Shown: piece by piece, positions 39,105 through 48,442 of the stretch
Numbering within the stretch: position 1 is the stretch's first letter
Layout: each line of letters begins with the position of its first letter
Source: CAVPMW01 sp963706515
Lineage (GTDB): Bacteria > Chloroflexota > Anaerolineae > Anaerolineales > UBA4823
Assembly: GCA_963706515.1 (NCBI GenBank)
Contig: CAVPMW010000017.1
Location: forward strand, 366,902-430,901
Reading direction: 5' to 3'
DNA: 64,000 bases
The notes under the pieces: model-generated
What the model saw: the letters and a program-made list of their open reading frames with translations, nothing else
What the model was told of the DNA's origin: nothing
Database searches by the model: none
Translations under genes and position numbers: made by a program

Positions 39105-40115
39105 ATGATCGCTGAAAATACCTTTAGAACCAGACTGCGCCACACCTTTTCAATGTCGACCGTATTCGGTCCCCTGGTGGTCTTGGGCGTCATTTTGTTG
39201 CTTTTCTCAATTTTCGTGCCCAATTTCCTGAGCTTCCGCTCGGTCACCGGGATCATCAACGCCATCACCCTGGTAGGTACCCTGACGATCGGGGTTACCA
39301 TGCTGATGATCTCGGGCGAGTTTGACCTCTCCGTCGGGTCGGTAATGGCAGTCGGCGGCTATATTTACGGCACGCTCACCATGGCTCACCAGCCTGCCCT
39401 CGGGTTGATCCTGGCCCTTGCGGTCCCTGCCTTGCTGGGTTTGGTAAACGGGCTGCTTTTTGTCTGGACCGGAATTCCTTCGTTTATCGTTACCCTGGGG
39501 ACGAAGTACCTGTATCGCGGGATGCTCTGGGTGATCACCGGCGGGACGATGCTGCAGACAATCGAGCGTTTGCCAGTCTATAGTATCTTTAATGGCCGGT
39601 TGGACATATTGAATAATTTCCTGACCGGTGCGAATTTCAGGATCTCGCTATCCTCTGGCTATTTTTCCTGGTCATTTTCTTCCAGTTTCTCCTGGCGCGG
39701 ACCCGGTTCGGCAACCATGTGTTCGCGGTCGGCGGCAACCGGGGTGCAGCCCTGGGTCAGGGGGTCAACGTTAAATCAGACCAAGGTGCTGTGTTTTATC
39801 ATCACCGGCACGCTGGCAGGCTTTACCGGCATCCTGCTCTTCAGCCAGTACTATACGGTGCGGGTGGCCTCGGGCGATGGACTGGAGCTCAGTGCGATTG
39901 CCGCGGCAGTCGTCGGCGGCACGCTCATCACCGGCGGAGCCGGGAGCATTTGGGGAGCGCTGATCGGCGCGTTGATCATCAGCACGCTGCGCACCGGCGT
40001 GGTCTTGATGAACATCCCCTTTATTCCAGCCGACAATTTCGAGGCAATTATCGGGGTGACGATCATCGGCGCAGCAATCTTAAATAACTACTTGCGCGGC
40101 CAATCGAGCAGCTAA
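39105..40115 (+). CDS. Sugar ABC transporter permease (RbsC family) 2
   Basis: The 336-codon frame stays open, but residues around 183-222 are out of register between two compensating shifts near 39653 and 39772. The corrected stretch reads ILWLFFLVIFFQFLLARTRFG and then NHVFAVGGNRGAALGQGVNV, the expected helix and cytoplasmic loop. The N-terminal GEFDLSVGSVMAVGGYIYG and the C-terminal GGTLITGGAGSIWGALIG are typical. It follows the binding protein by 82 bases and precedes the ATPase. It likely pairs with permease 1. Confidence 0.85.
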   Translation: MIAENTFRTRLRHTFSMSTVFGPLVVLGVILLLFSIFVPNFLSFRSVTGIINAITLVGTLTIGVTMLMISGEFDLSVGSVMAVGGYIYGTLTMAHQPALGLILALAVPALLGLVNGLLFVWTGIPSFIVTLGTKYLYRGMLWVITGGTMLQTIERLPVYSIFNGRLDILNNFLTGANFRISLSSGYFSWSFSSSFSWRGPGSATMCSRSAATGVQPWVRGSTLNQTKVLCFIITGTLAGFTGILLFSQYYTVRVASGDGLELSAIAAAVVGGTLITGGAGSIWGALIGALIISTLRTGVVLMNIPFIPADNFEAIIGVTIIGAAILNNYLRGQSSS

Positions 40116-40143
40116 GGGATAGAAATTTTGGAGTGCATTCAGT

Positions 40144-40911
40144 ATGGATAAAACCCACGTCCACGGTCGGGACTCTCTGGTCTGGATGGAAAAAATCAGC
40201 AAGAAATTTGGGTCGATCACCGCGCTGCGCGATGTCGATTTTGGCGTGGAAGGCGGGGAGGTCCGCGCTCTGCTTGGCGATAACGGTGCGGGAAAATCTA
40301 CCTTGATCAAGATCTTGATGGGGGTGCATTCGCCCACCGGCGGGCAAATTTACCTGCAGGGTCAGCCGGTGAAGATTGACTCGCCGCACGAGGCGCGCGA
40401 GATGGGCATCGAAGCCGTCTACCAGGACCTGGCCCTGGTCAACCTGATGAGCATCACCCGCAATTTCTTCCTCGGCCGCGAGATGGTGAACGGCATCGGA
40501 CCGATCCACTGGCTGGATATCCGCAAGATGAACGATATCACCCATCAGTCGCTGCACGATATCGGGATTGAGATCCGCTCGCCGTCGGAAAGGGTGGGCA
40601 GCCTGTCTGGCGGCGAACGCCAGTCGATCGCAATCGGCAGAGGCGTGTATTTCGGGGCGAAAGTCCTGATCCTGGATGAGCCGACTTCGGCGCTTTCGGT
40701 CGCCGAGACGCGCAAGGTGCTCACTTACATCACGAATGCCAGGTATCGCGGTCTGGGGGTGATTTTTATCACCCATAACGTCCACCAGGTCTACATGGTC
40801 GCCGATAGCTACACGGTGATCCGCCACGGTCGCAACGTCGGCACGTATTTCAAAGGCGATTTATCGGAGGACGATATCGCCGATTTGATCACCGGCGATC
40901 GCGAACTTTGA
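40144..40911 (+). CDS. Sugar ABC transporter ATP-binding protein, single domain
   Basis: Walker A GDNGAGKST (about residue 47), the Q loop EAVYQDLALV, signature LSGGERQSIAIGRG, Walker B VLILDEPTSAL and the switch His in FITHNVHQ are all present. At 255 residues it is a single ATPase domain, like FrcA-type proteins and unlike the usual 500-residue tandem RbsA. With two permease genes it would act as a homodimer under a permease heterodimer. It starts 28 bases after permease 2. Confidence 0.9.
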   Translation: MDKTHVHGRDSLVWMEKISKKFGSITALRDVDFGVEGGEVRALLGDNGAGKSTLIKILMGVHSPTGGQIYLQGQPVKIDSPHEAREMGIEAVYQDLALVNLMSITRNFFLGREMVNGIGPIHWLDIRKMNDITHQSLHDIGIEIRSPSERVGSLSGGERQSIAIGRGVYFGAKVLILDEPTSALSVAETRKVLTYITNARYRGLGVIFITHNVHQVYMVADSYTVIRHGRNVGTYFKGDLSEDDIADLITGDREL

Positions 40912-40973
40912 TCGCAGGCGATCGCGAAATTTGATGGGTCACATTCACGGCTGGCAAACCCGGGAAAAAAGGG

Positions 40974-41883
40974 ATGAAATATACTGCCGATAATCTTGTA
41001 ATCCACCCGCAAACAGCTCACGCAGCAGGATTGCAGATCGATGTCACCCCGCAGGTCGCCGGGTGGGAGTATATCCACTTCCAATCTCGCCGGCTGCGCA
41101 GGGGCGAGAGCTGGTCCTTCGCTCCGGGCGCTTATGAAATCGCCCTGGTGGTGTTCTCGGGCGACGCTCAGGGCAGCTTCGAACCGGGGTGCATGGGATT
41201 CGATTGGCAGGCGTTCCAGTGTATTTTCCGGGTTGCCAGAAGCCCTGTATCTGCCGCTGAATTCGACGCTCAGCGTCGAGGCTGTAACGGAGTGTGAGTT
41301 TGGTGTTGCCTGGGTATCTGCCTGGCGAGAGCACCCTGCGCGCTTGATCAGCCAGGCGGAGGTTACGGTGGAATTGCGCGGCGGCGATAATGCGACCCGC
41401 CAGATTAACGGCATTATCCGCCCCGGCTTCGGCTGCGACCGTTTGGTCGTGGTCGAGGTGCTCACCCCGAGCGGCAACTGGTCGAGCTACCCACCCCACA
41501 AACACGACGTCCACCGCCTCGATCCAAACGGGGACCTGCTGGAAGCCGACCTGGAAGAGATCTATTATTACAAAATTGACCGTCCCGAAGGCTATGCCTT
41601 CCAGCGCATCTACACCTCCCCGGATTCTCCCTTGCAGCGGGCAGGCGAGCCTATCGATGAAGTGTTACTGCTGCGGGATGGCGACCTGGTGTTGATCCCG
41701 GAGGGTTTCCACCCGGTGACCAGTGCACCCGGCTACACCACCTATTATTTAAACGTTCTGGCGGGCAGCGCACAGGCATTGAATGCGGTGGATGATCCGC
41801 AGTATGCCTGGGTGAAAGAAAGCTACCATGCTAAAGACCCGCGGTTACCTCTATACCCCGTCGATCCGGGGCAAAGGATCTGA
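40974..41883 (+). CDS. iolB: 5-deoxy-glucuronate isomerase, frameshifted
   Basis: IolB converts 5-deoxy-D-glucuronate to 5-dehydro-2-deoxy-D-gluconate in myo-inositol breakdown. The bicupin metal motif SYPPHKHD and the partner segment EEIYYYKIDRPEGYAFQR are present, as is the second-cupin LIPEGFHPV. The N-terminal part (WEYIHFQSRRLRRGESW) is in another frame; the break is near 41230-41245, in a run of T. Joined length about 303 residues is right for the family. It follows the ATPase gene and precedes IolD. Confidence 0.9.
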
Positions 41884-41959
41884 GCCAGCCCGACTATTAT
41901 TGGCAGCACCTCAGTGAGCTGAAAAAAGGCTATCCGGAAATATAATTCGAGGACAAAAA

Positions 41960-43824
41960 ATGGACACGATACGGTTGACGGCTGCACAGGCCTTAATCAA
42001 ATATCTGCAGAGCCAATCTGTTGAACGGGATGGGGTTTCCCATCCATTTTTTGCCGGCATCTGGGGAATATTTGGGCATGGGAATGTGGCTGGGATCGGT
42101 CAGGCGCTGCAGGAGAACCCCGATTTCCGCTTCTATTTTTCTCGCAACGAGCAGGCCCAGGTGCATCTGGCGGCTGCTTATGCAAAAATGAAGAACCGGC
42201 TGAGCGCCTTCGCCTGTACCAGCTCCATCGGACCGGGCGCCACAAATATGATCACCGGCGCCGCAGCCGCCACCATCAACCACCTGCCCGTATTGCTGCT
42301 CCCCGGAGATATTTTTGCCCGGCGCAACGTGGCTCCGGTTCTGCAGCAGCTCGAATCTGCCTGGAGTTCAGGACGTTTCGGTCAATGATTGCTTCAAGCC
42401 GGTTTCACGCTATTGGGACCGGATCAACCGCCCGGAGCAGGTCCTGACCGCTCTCCCAGAAGCGATGCGCGTACTCACCTCGGTGGTGGACACCGGAGCC
42501 GTCACGCTGGCTCTCCCGCAGGACGTCCAGACCGAAGTGTACGACTACCCGCGTGAATTCCTGGAACCGCGCATTTGGCACATACCCCGGCAGCCTGCCG
42601 ACCAAGCGCTGTTCCAGCGTTCGGTCGATTGGATCCGAGCGAGCAAAACTCCGCTCATCATTGCCGGCGGCGGAGTCCATTACAGCGAGGCCTACGCCGC
42701 CCTGGCGGAGTTTGCCCGGCTGACAGGCATTCCAGTCGCAGAAACTCAGGCAGGCAAAGGCTCACTCTTGTGCGATCACCCCCAGCTGGTCGGTGCCATT
42801 GGGGTGACGGGCAGCCTGGCGGCGAACCGCTCGGCGCGGGCAGCCGACCTGGTGATCGGGATTGGCACCCGCTATTCGGATTTCACCACGGCTTCCAAGA
42901 CGATTTTTGAGAACCCTGACGTTCGCTTTATCAATTTAAACGTCGCCGAGTTCGACGCGCACAAGCACGCGGCTTTGCCTCTGGTCGGAGATGCCCGGCT
43001 GGTGCTCGAGGCGTGGTGCGCAGCGCTGGCAGGTTACCGGGTGCCGCCGAGTTATGCCGAACTCGGTCAGCAGCGAGCGCGTCGCCTGGGAGCTGGAAGT
43101 GGATCGTTTGTATCACCTGGGGACTTCGGGCTTGCCCGCCCAAAGTGAAATCCTCGGCGCCTTGAATGAGTCTATCCGCCCTCAGGATGTGATCGTCAAC
43201 GCAGCCGGCAGCGCGCCCGGCGACCTGCACAAACTATGGCGCTCGCGCGAGTATAAGAGCTACCACGTAGAATACGGTTATTCCTGCATGGGATATGAGA
43301 TTCCTGGCGCGCTGGGGATTAAGATCGCTGCTCCAGAGCGAGAGGTCTATGCCCTGGTCGGAGATGGCACCTATCTCATGATGTCGTCTGAAATTGTCAC
43401 CTCAATCCAGGAAGGCTACAAGCTGAATATCATCCTGATCGAAAACCACGGATTTGCCAGCATCGGCTCGCTCAGCCGGTCGTTGGGCGAGGCGGGGTTT
43501 GGGACGTCTTTCCGCCAGCGCGATCCGCAGAGTGGGCAGCTTACCGGTGATTTTCTTCCCATAGATTTTGCTGAGAATGCCCGCGGGTTCGGCGCGCTTG
43601 CTTCTGATAGCTACAGCTTGAAAGAATTTAAAAATGCGCTCAGGGAAGCGCGCAGCGCCGACCGCACGACGGTGATTGTTGTCCATACGGATCCCGCGTT
43701 TGGGGTTCCGGGTTATGAATCCTGGTGGGATGTAGCCGTCGCTGAAGTGGCCCAAAGCGAGGCGGTTCGCGACGCCCGCAGGCTGTACGTTGAAAGCAAG
43801 AAGAAAGAACGTTATTTCTTCTAA
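41960..43824 (+). CDS. iolD: 3D-trihydroxycyclohexane-1,2-dione hydrolase (ThDP enzyme), frameshifted
   Basis: IolD opens the inositol-derived diketone ring. The ThDP-binding features are SRNEQAQVHLAAAYAK near the N-terminus (active Glu), the central FAD/structural domain with TPLIIAGGGVHYSEAY, and the C-terminal diphosphate/Mg motif GDGTYLMMSSEIVTSIQ ending in an NIILIEN segment. The family-specific FGHGNVAGIGQAL and TSSIGPGATNM are clear. Breaks lie near 42370 (an extra T after TGGAGT) and 43070. Joined length is about 622 residues, normal for IolD. A family-B hairpin follows the stop. Confidence 0.92.
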
Positions 43825-43858
43825 ATTGCCGGCTTTTTGCCAGCCCAAGCTATATAAA

Positions 43859-43974
43859 ATAGGAGTTATACAGGTGAAAGAGAAATGTCCGAAAAATGGG
43901 TTGATAGGTGGGCGCTAGCGCCCACCTATCAACCCATTTTTCGGTAATTCCTTTATGAACTGCGTAAGTCTTAT
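43859..43974. repeat. Hairpin repeat, family B, copy 2
   Basis: Imperfect terminal inverted repeats (43859-43875 and 43958-43974, ending AAGTCTTAT) enclose a perfect 56-base palindrome at 43889-43944 that starts CCGAAAAATGGG. It lies between iolD and iolE, 35 bases after the iolD stop. The long hairpin could slow transcription or protect mRNA ends. Confidence 0.9.
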
Positions 43975-44003
43975 AAAAAATACCATTACAAATCGGAGGT
44001 CAT

Positions 44004-44940
44004 ATGAATCGTATAGAAGTAGGTAATGCTCCCTGTTCCTGGGGGACACTGGAATTCGAAGGTCTGGATGCCAATCCGATCGGTTACCAGCAGATGCTGG
44101 ACGAGCTTGTAGAAACGGGCTACACCGCTACTGAGCTCGGCGATTGGGGTTTCATGCCTACCGATCCGGTTAAGCTGCGGAAAGAGATCGAGAGCCGCAA
44201 TCTGGTCATGCTTGGAGCTTACGTCCAGGGCGCGTTTAAATACCCGGCTGCCCACGCAGTCGTGCGGGAAGAGGTGCTGAAAACTGCCCGCCTGTTGGCG
44301 GCATCTTCGCCTGACAACAAGCCATATGTCATCTTAGCCGATGATAACGTCGCTGATCCGGTGAGAGCAGCCCAGGCTGGCAGGGCGACTGCGAAGATCG
44401 GTTTGAGCGCCAGGGACTGGCAGGTTTTCGCCGGCAACGTTGAGAAAATTCGCGCGCGAGGTGCAGGAACAGACCGGCTTACCCTGCCTTTTCCACCATC
44501 ATTGTGCGGGATATGTGGAAACCCCGAATGAAATCGACCGGTTGTTGGAGCTTACTGACCCTAAACTGGTAAACCTGGTGTTCGATACCGGGCACTATGT
44601 GTTCGGTGCCGGCCCGGACGGGTTGGGCTCGGATGGGAATCTGCGGCCCGTCCTGGAACGCTATAAGGAACGCATATCTTACATACATTTCAAAGACTGC
44701 GCCCCTAAAATAGCCGCCCACTCCAGGCGGGATGAATGGGATTACTTGAAATCTCTGCGCCACGGTATTTTCTGCGAGCTGGGCAATGGCAGTGTGGATT
44801 TCCCTGGTGTTCTCGCCTGGCTGCGAGAACGGCATTATGCGGGCTGGGCGCTGGTGGAACAGGACGTTTTGCCGGGTATGGGCTCTCCCAAGGATAGCGC
44901 ACAGCGAAATCGCGCGTATCTGAGATCGATAGGGCTCTAA
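44004..44940 (+). CDS. iolE: Inosose dehydratase-like TIM-barrel protein, frameshifted
   Basis: IolE dehydrates scyllo-inosose to the trihydroxycyclohexanedione that IolD uses. The start GNAPCSWGTLEFEG is characteristic of the family. Metal-site residues of the xylose-isomerase-like barrel are visible in ATELGDWGFM, HHHCAGYVETPNE, VFDTGHYVFG and YIHFKDCAP. A break near 44450 joins the two halves to 311 residues. The ATG has GGAGG 5-6 bases upstream. The final Glu in ALVEQDVL is present. Function is well supported by the iolB-iolD-iolG neighbours. Confidence 0.88.
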
Positions 44941-44951
44941 TCGACCGCAGT

Positions 44952-45028
44952 CCGAAAATGGATAGGAGAACCGATTTGTGGTGTGCGCGAGCCGCACACA
45001 CCACAAAATCGGACCCCCGTATTTTCGG
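44952..45028. repeat. Hairpin repeat, family A, copy 2
   Basis: CCGAAAAT (44952-44959) and ATTTTCGG (45021-45028) enclose an imperfect palindrome (44971-45012) with the shared CCGATTT start and ACAAAATCGG end. The left arm lacks three bases relative to the right. It starts 11 bases after the iolE stop and lies before the LacI gene. Confidence 0.85.
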
Positions 45029-45080
45029 ACAGGTGCAAGCCCATCTTCCGAGATGTCGCTCACCATCGTTAAGGATGCTG

Positions 45081-46169
45081 ATGACTAAGGCGGTTACTCA
45101 CCGGGTCTCGATAAAGGATATTGCGAAAGCTGCCGGGGTCTCGTTCTCAACGGTATCCAGGGCGTTGAACGACAATCCCTTGATCAGCCAGGACGTGCGC
45201 ATGCGCATCCAGGCCCTGGCTCAAGCGATGGGATATTCGCCGAATGCGCTTGCCCAGAGCCTCCACTCGCCTTATTCTCATTCGATCGGGCTGGTAATTA
45301 CGACGATTGCCGACCCGTTCTTCGCCGACCTGGCGGATGGGGTAGAAGAGGTAGCTCAGGAAAAGGGGATCAGCGTATTTCTGGCGACTTCGCACAACAA
45401 CCCTGAACGCGAAATCAAGATCCTTGAAACCTTTGAACGCCGCCGCGTGGATGGTGTGATCATTGCGTCCTCGCGGATTGGCAGCGAGTACGCCAGCCGC
45501 CTGGAGCAGATCCACATTCCCGTTGTGATGATCAACAACCAGGCCAGCGGGGATTACCAAAACCTGTATTCAGTGGCTGTCGACGATTACCAGGGGGCGC
45601 GTTTGGTGATGGAGCACTTGCTGCAATTGGGTCACCGGCGGATTGGCTATCTGGGCGTGCAGAACAGGCCCGGCTCGAACGAGCGGCGCATGCGCGGGTA
45701 TTGCGACTCCCTCAAGGAATTTGGCCTCCCGGCTCAGCCGGACTGGATCTGCCTGGATACCTCCCCTTCCCGGGAAGACTTTTCCGGCGATGTAAAGGTG
45801 GGCGAGTCGCTTGCGCCGCTCCTGCTTAAAGAGAGGGTCACTGCTGTATTTTGTTATTGCGACACGGTCGCTGCCGGCTTTCTGAATGCTTGCCGCCAGT
45901 TAGAGGTTTCAATTCCGCAGCGCCTCAGCGTTGCTGGATTTGACGATACGGATGTGTGCACAGTGCTCACACCTCCGCTGACCACCGTCAGCCAGCCCCG
46001 GCGAGCTATGGGCGAGCTGGCAATGCGCATGCTGCTCACAGCCATATCGGGCGAGCCGGCGAGCGATATCCTGCTGCAGCCCACCCTGGTGGTTCGCGAA
46101 AGCACCGGGGTCCTGATGGGAGAATTAGATAGGAGTTACGCAGTTGAAGGAAAAATGGCCCGGAAATAG
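45081..46169 (+). CDS. LacI-family transcriptional regulator, C-terminus formed by a repeat
   Basis: The N-terminal helix-turn-helix reads VSIKDIAKAAGVSFSTVSRALND, followed by the hinge helix SPNALAQSLHS. The sugar-binding core has SIGLVITTIADPFF, VDGVIIASSRIG, GHRRIGYLGVQ and SVAGFDDTDVC. Start 45081 has AAGG 7 bases upstream; 45075 is an alternative. The last codons (from about residue 350) are read from the family-B repeat that begins at 46129, which also supplies the TAG stop. As the only regulator in the inositol cluster, it is the likely partner of the operator at 35707. Confidence 0.88.
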   Translation: MTKAVTHRVSIKDIAKAAGVSFSTVSRALNDNPLISQDVRMRIQALAQAMGYSPNALAQSLHSPYSHSIGLVITTIADPFFADLADGVEEVAQEKGISVFLATSHNNPEREIKILETFERRRVDGVIIASSRIGSEYASRLEQIHIPVVMINNQASGDYQNLYSVAVDDYQGARLVMEHLLQLGHRRIGYLGVQNRPGSNERRMRGYCDSLKEFGLPAQPDWICLDTSPSREDFSGDVKVGESLAPLLLKERVTAVFCYCDTVAAGFLNACRQLEVSIPQRLSVAGFDDTDVCTVLTPPLTTVSQPRRAMGELAMRMLLTAISGEPASDILLQPTLVVRESTGVLMGELDRSYAVEGKMARK

Positions 46170-46239
46170 GGGTGTAGGGCGGACGCCCGCCCTACACCCC
46201 TATTTCCGGCAATTCCTCAGCGAACTACGTAAGTCCTAT
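46129..46239. repeat. Hairpin repeat, family B, copy 3, complete
   Basis: Terminal repeats ATAGGAGTTACGCAGTT (46129-46145) and AACTACGTAAGTCCTAT (46223-46239) match at 15 of 17 positions. Inside, two 23-base arms (46160-46182, 46187-46209) form a perfect hairpin with a 4-base loop. Its left end overlaps the LacI reading frame. The termini look like those of a non-autonomous transposable element. Confidence 0.9.
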
Positions 46240-46254
46240 TAGAAAAGAGGTCAA

Positions 46255-47273
46255 ATGAATAAAGATCAAGTAAATATTGGGGTCATCGGGGCGGGAATGA
46301 TCGGGAGGGTGCACAGCGAAAACCTGGCATTTCGCATCCCTCAAGCCAACCTGACCGTCATCGCGGATATCAACGAGAGTGCAGCCCGGGCTACAGCCGC
46401 CCGCTGCCGGATCCCCAGCGCAACGAAAGATTATAAGGAAATCCTCGAGGACCCAGAAATTGATGCGGTCGTGATCTGCTCATCCACCGACACACACGCA
46501 CGGATCATCGCCGAAGCCGCACAGGCGGGTAAGCATATCTTTTGTGAAAAGCCGGTTGACTTTTCGCTGGCAAAGATTGACGGGGCATTGGCTCAGGTGG
46601 AAAAGGCGGGAGTCAAATTGCAGATCGGCTTCAACCGGCGGTTCGATGCAAATTTTGCCCGCGTGCGGCAGGCGGTTGCCAGCGGAGAGATCGGCGAGCC
46701 ACACCTGCTGCACATCGTCAGCCGCGATCCGGAGCCGCCGACTCCGGAGTACGTTAAACCTCCGGCGGGATATTTATGGACATGACGATCCACGATTTCG
46801 ACATGGCCTCCTTCCTGATTGGAAGCGAGGTGGAGGAAATATTTGTATACGGCGGGGTGCGCATCGACCCTGAGATCGGTAAAGCCGGGGACCTGGATAC
46901 GGTGCTGATCTTGCTCAAGTTCGCGGACGGCACGCTGGGTACAATCGATAACAGCGAGAAAGCGGCTTACGGTTACGACCAGCGGGTCGAGGTGTTTGGA
47001 AGCAAAGGCGCCATCCAGATTGGCAATAATTACCCCAATTCTGCAGTGGTCAGCTCGGGCGCGTCCATTTATCACGACCGGCCTTTGTATTTCTTTGTCG
47101 AGCGTTATGTGGACAGCTACATTGCAGAGATGCGCTCTTTTATCGAGGCGGTCCTCGAAGATAGACCCACGCAGGTCAGCGGACAGGCTGGACGCGTCCC
47201 GGTGGTGATGGCGCTGGCCGCGCATAAATCGTACGCCGAAAATCGCCCGGTGCGGCTGTCCGAAATTAGCTGA
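46255..47273 (+). CDS. iolG: Inositol 2-dehydrogenase-like oxidoreductase 1, frameshifted
   Basis: The Gfo/Idh/MocA Rossmann motif GVIGAGMIGRVH starts the protein. The catalytic-region signature CEKPVDF and the substrate motif MTIHDFDMASFL (Asp/His pair) follow. A break near 46770 joins the two halves to about 339 residues. The family oxidises myo-inositol or related cyclitols with NAD. Similarity to the protein at 48443 is high (both have ICSSTDTHA and DNS-AYGYDQRVEVFGSKG). Ten Gfo/Idh-type specificities are known, so the exact substrate is an inference from context. Confidence 0.85.
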
Positions 47274-47299
47274 GCGAGATTCCTGAGCGGAGAGCATAT

Positions 47300-48313
47300 A
47301 TGGGCATTCCAGTCGGGCTGATCGGCGCGGGTCGCATGGGCAAGGTCTTTGCGCATACCCTGGCGTTTAACGTCCCGCAGGTCAAGCTGCTCGCGGTTGC
47401 CGACCCAGACGAAGGGACCGGCAAGGAAGTAGCGGCGAGCTATGGGATCGGTCGATATTATCCGGATTACCATGAGCTCCTGGCGCAAAAGGATATCCAG
47501 GCAGTGGTCATCGCTTCGCCCACTTCAACTCACGTGGAGGTGGTCAAAGCGGCGGCTGCAGCGGGCAAGGAAATCTTTTGCGAGAAACCGCTGGCAAACA
47601 CCCTGCAGGGCTGCGACGAAGCCATCGCAGCCGCCGAGAGAGGCGGAGTCCGCCTGATGGTTGGCTTTATGCGCCGCTACGATTCTGCGTATTTGCTGGC
47701 AAAGGAAAAGATTGCCGCCGGCGTAATCGGGGATCCGGTCATGTTTAAGGCGGTTGGTCGGGACCCCAAACGAACCAGCCTGGACTTTGCTCGCCGGGAT
47801 GTCAGCGGTGGCCTGATTCTCGATATGGGCATTCACGATTTTGACCTTGCCCGCTGGCTGATGGAAAGCGAAGTGGAGCGCGTCTCCAGTGAGGGCGGCT
47901 GCCTGGTCTACCCCGAGCTGAGCCAGGTCGGTGATATCGACAACGCTGTCGTCAACCTGCTTTTTTCCAATGGAGCAGTCGGAAATGTTGACGTCAGCCG
48001 TAATGCGGTCTACGGATACGACATCCGTACCGAGGTGCTGGGGTCACAGGGAGCATTGCTCATTGGGAAGTCGCAGCTTACCCCGCTATGGGTGCTGACC
48101 CAAGCCGGGGTCACCCACGATACGGTTCCCTACTTCATGGAGCGGTTTGCGGAAGCCTACGCGGCAGAGATCAGGGATTTTATTGACTGCGTCCTGGCAG
48201 GGCGCGAGCCGAGGGTGACCGGCGAAGACGCCCGCCGCGCGACCGCCATCGGCCTGGCGGGCACTCTTTCACTGGACGAAAGACGACCGGTCCTGCTGAG
48301 CGAGCTGAAATGA
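47300..48313 (+). CDS. Gfo/Idh/MocA oxidoreductase 2
   Basis: Intact, 337 residues. It has the NAD(P) motif GLIGAGRMGKVF, the Lys of CEKPLANT and the catalytic pair in LDMGIHDFDLARWL. It is more distant from the other two dehydrogenases in this cluster: SPTSTHVEV replaces SSTDTHA, and the FMRRYD motif replaces FNRRFD. It may act on scyllo-inositol or another epimer. It begins 26 bases after the previous gene. Confidence 0.85.
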   Translation: MGIPVGLIGAGRMGKVFAHTLAFNVPQVKLLAVADPDEGTGKEVAASYGIGRYYPDYHELLAQKDIQAVVIASPTSTHVEVVKAAAAAGKEIFCEKPLANTLQGCDEAIAAAERGGVRLMVGFMRRYDSAYLLAKEKIAAGVIGDPVMFKAVGRDPKRTSLDFARRDVSGGLILDMGIHDFDLARWLMESEVERVSSEGGCLVYPELSQVGDIDNAVVNLLFSNGAVGNVDVSRNAVYGYDIRTEVLGSQGALLIGKSQLTPLWVLTQAGVTHDTVPYFMERFAEAYAAEIRDFIDCVLAGREPRVTGEDARRATAIGLAGTLSLDERRPVLLSELK

Positions 48314-48324
48314 GTGCATCGATG

Positions 48325-48411
48325 CTAGGAGCTGCGCAGCTGAAAAATAAAAAAATCGCATATTCCTCTGCGGACTGGGTAAGCCCTAATGATTAGAACC
48401 GGTCCGAAAAT
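48325..48411. repeat. Degenerate family-B element and family-A half site
   Basis: CTAGGAGCTGCGCAGCTG (48325-48342) and the region to AAGCCCTA (48381-48388) resemble the family-B ends without the central hairpin. CCGAAAATGGATAG at 48404-48417 is one half of a family-A element. Together they look like decayed copies. They fill the gap between two dehydrogenase genes. Confidence 0.6.
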
Positions 48412-48442
48412 GGATAGATACTAAGCACAAGAGGTACCTTCA

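Noticed and set aside
35786..40911. Ribose transporter (rbs operon)
   Set aside because: The transporter is of the RbsC class, but no ribokinase or RbsD is present and it is embedded in inositol genes.
44004..44940. Xylose isomerase from the TIM-barrel motifs
   Set aside because: Length, the start GNAPCSWGT and the iolB/iolD context fit inosose dehydratase.
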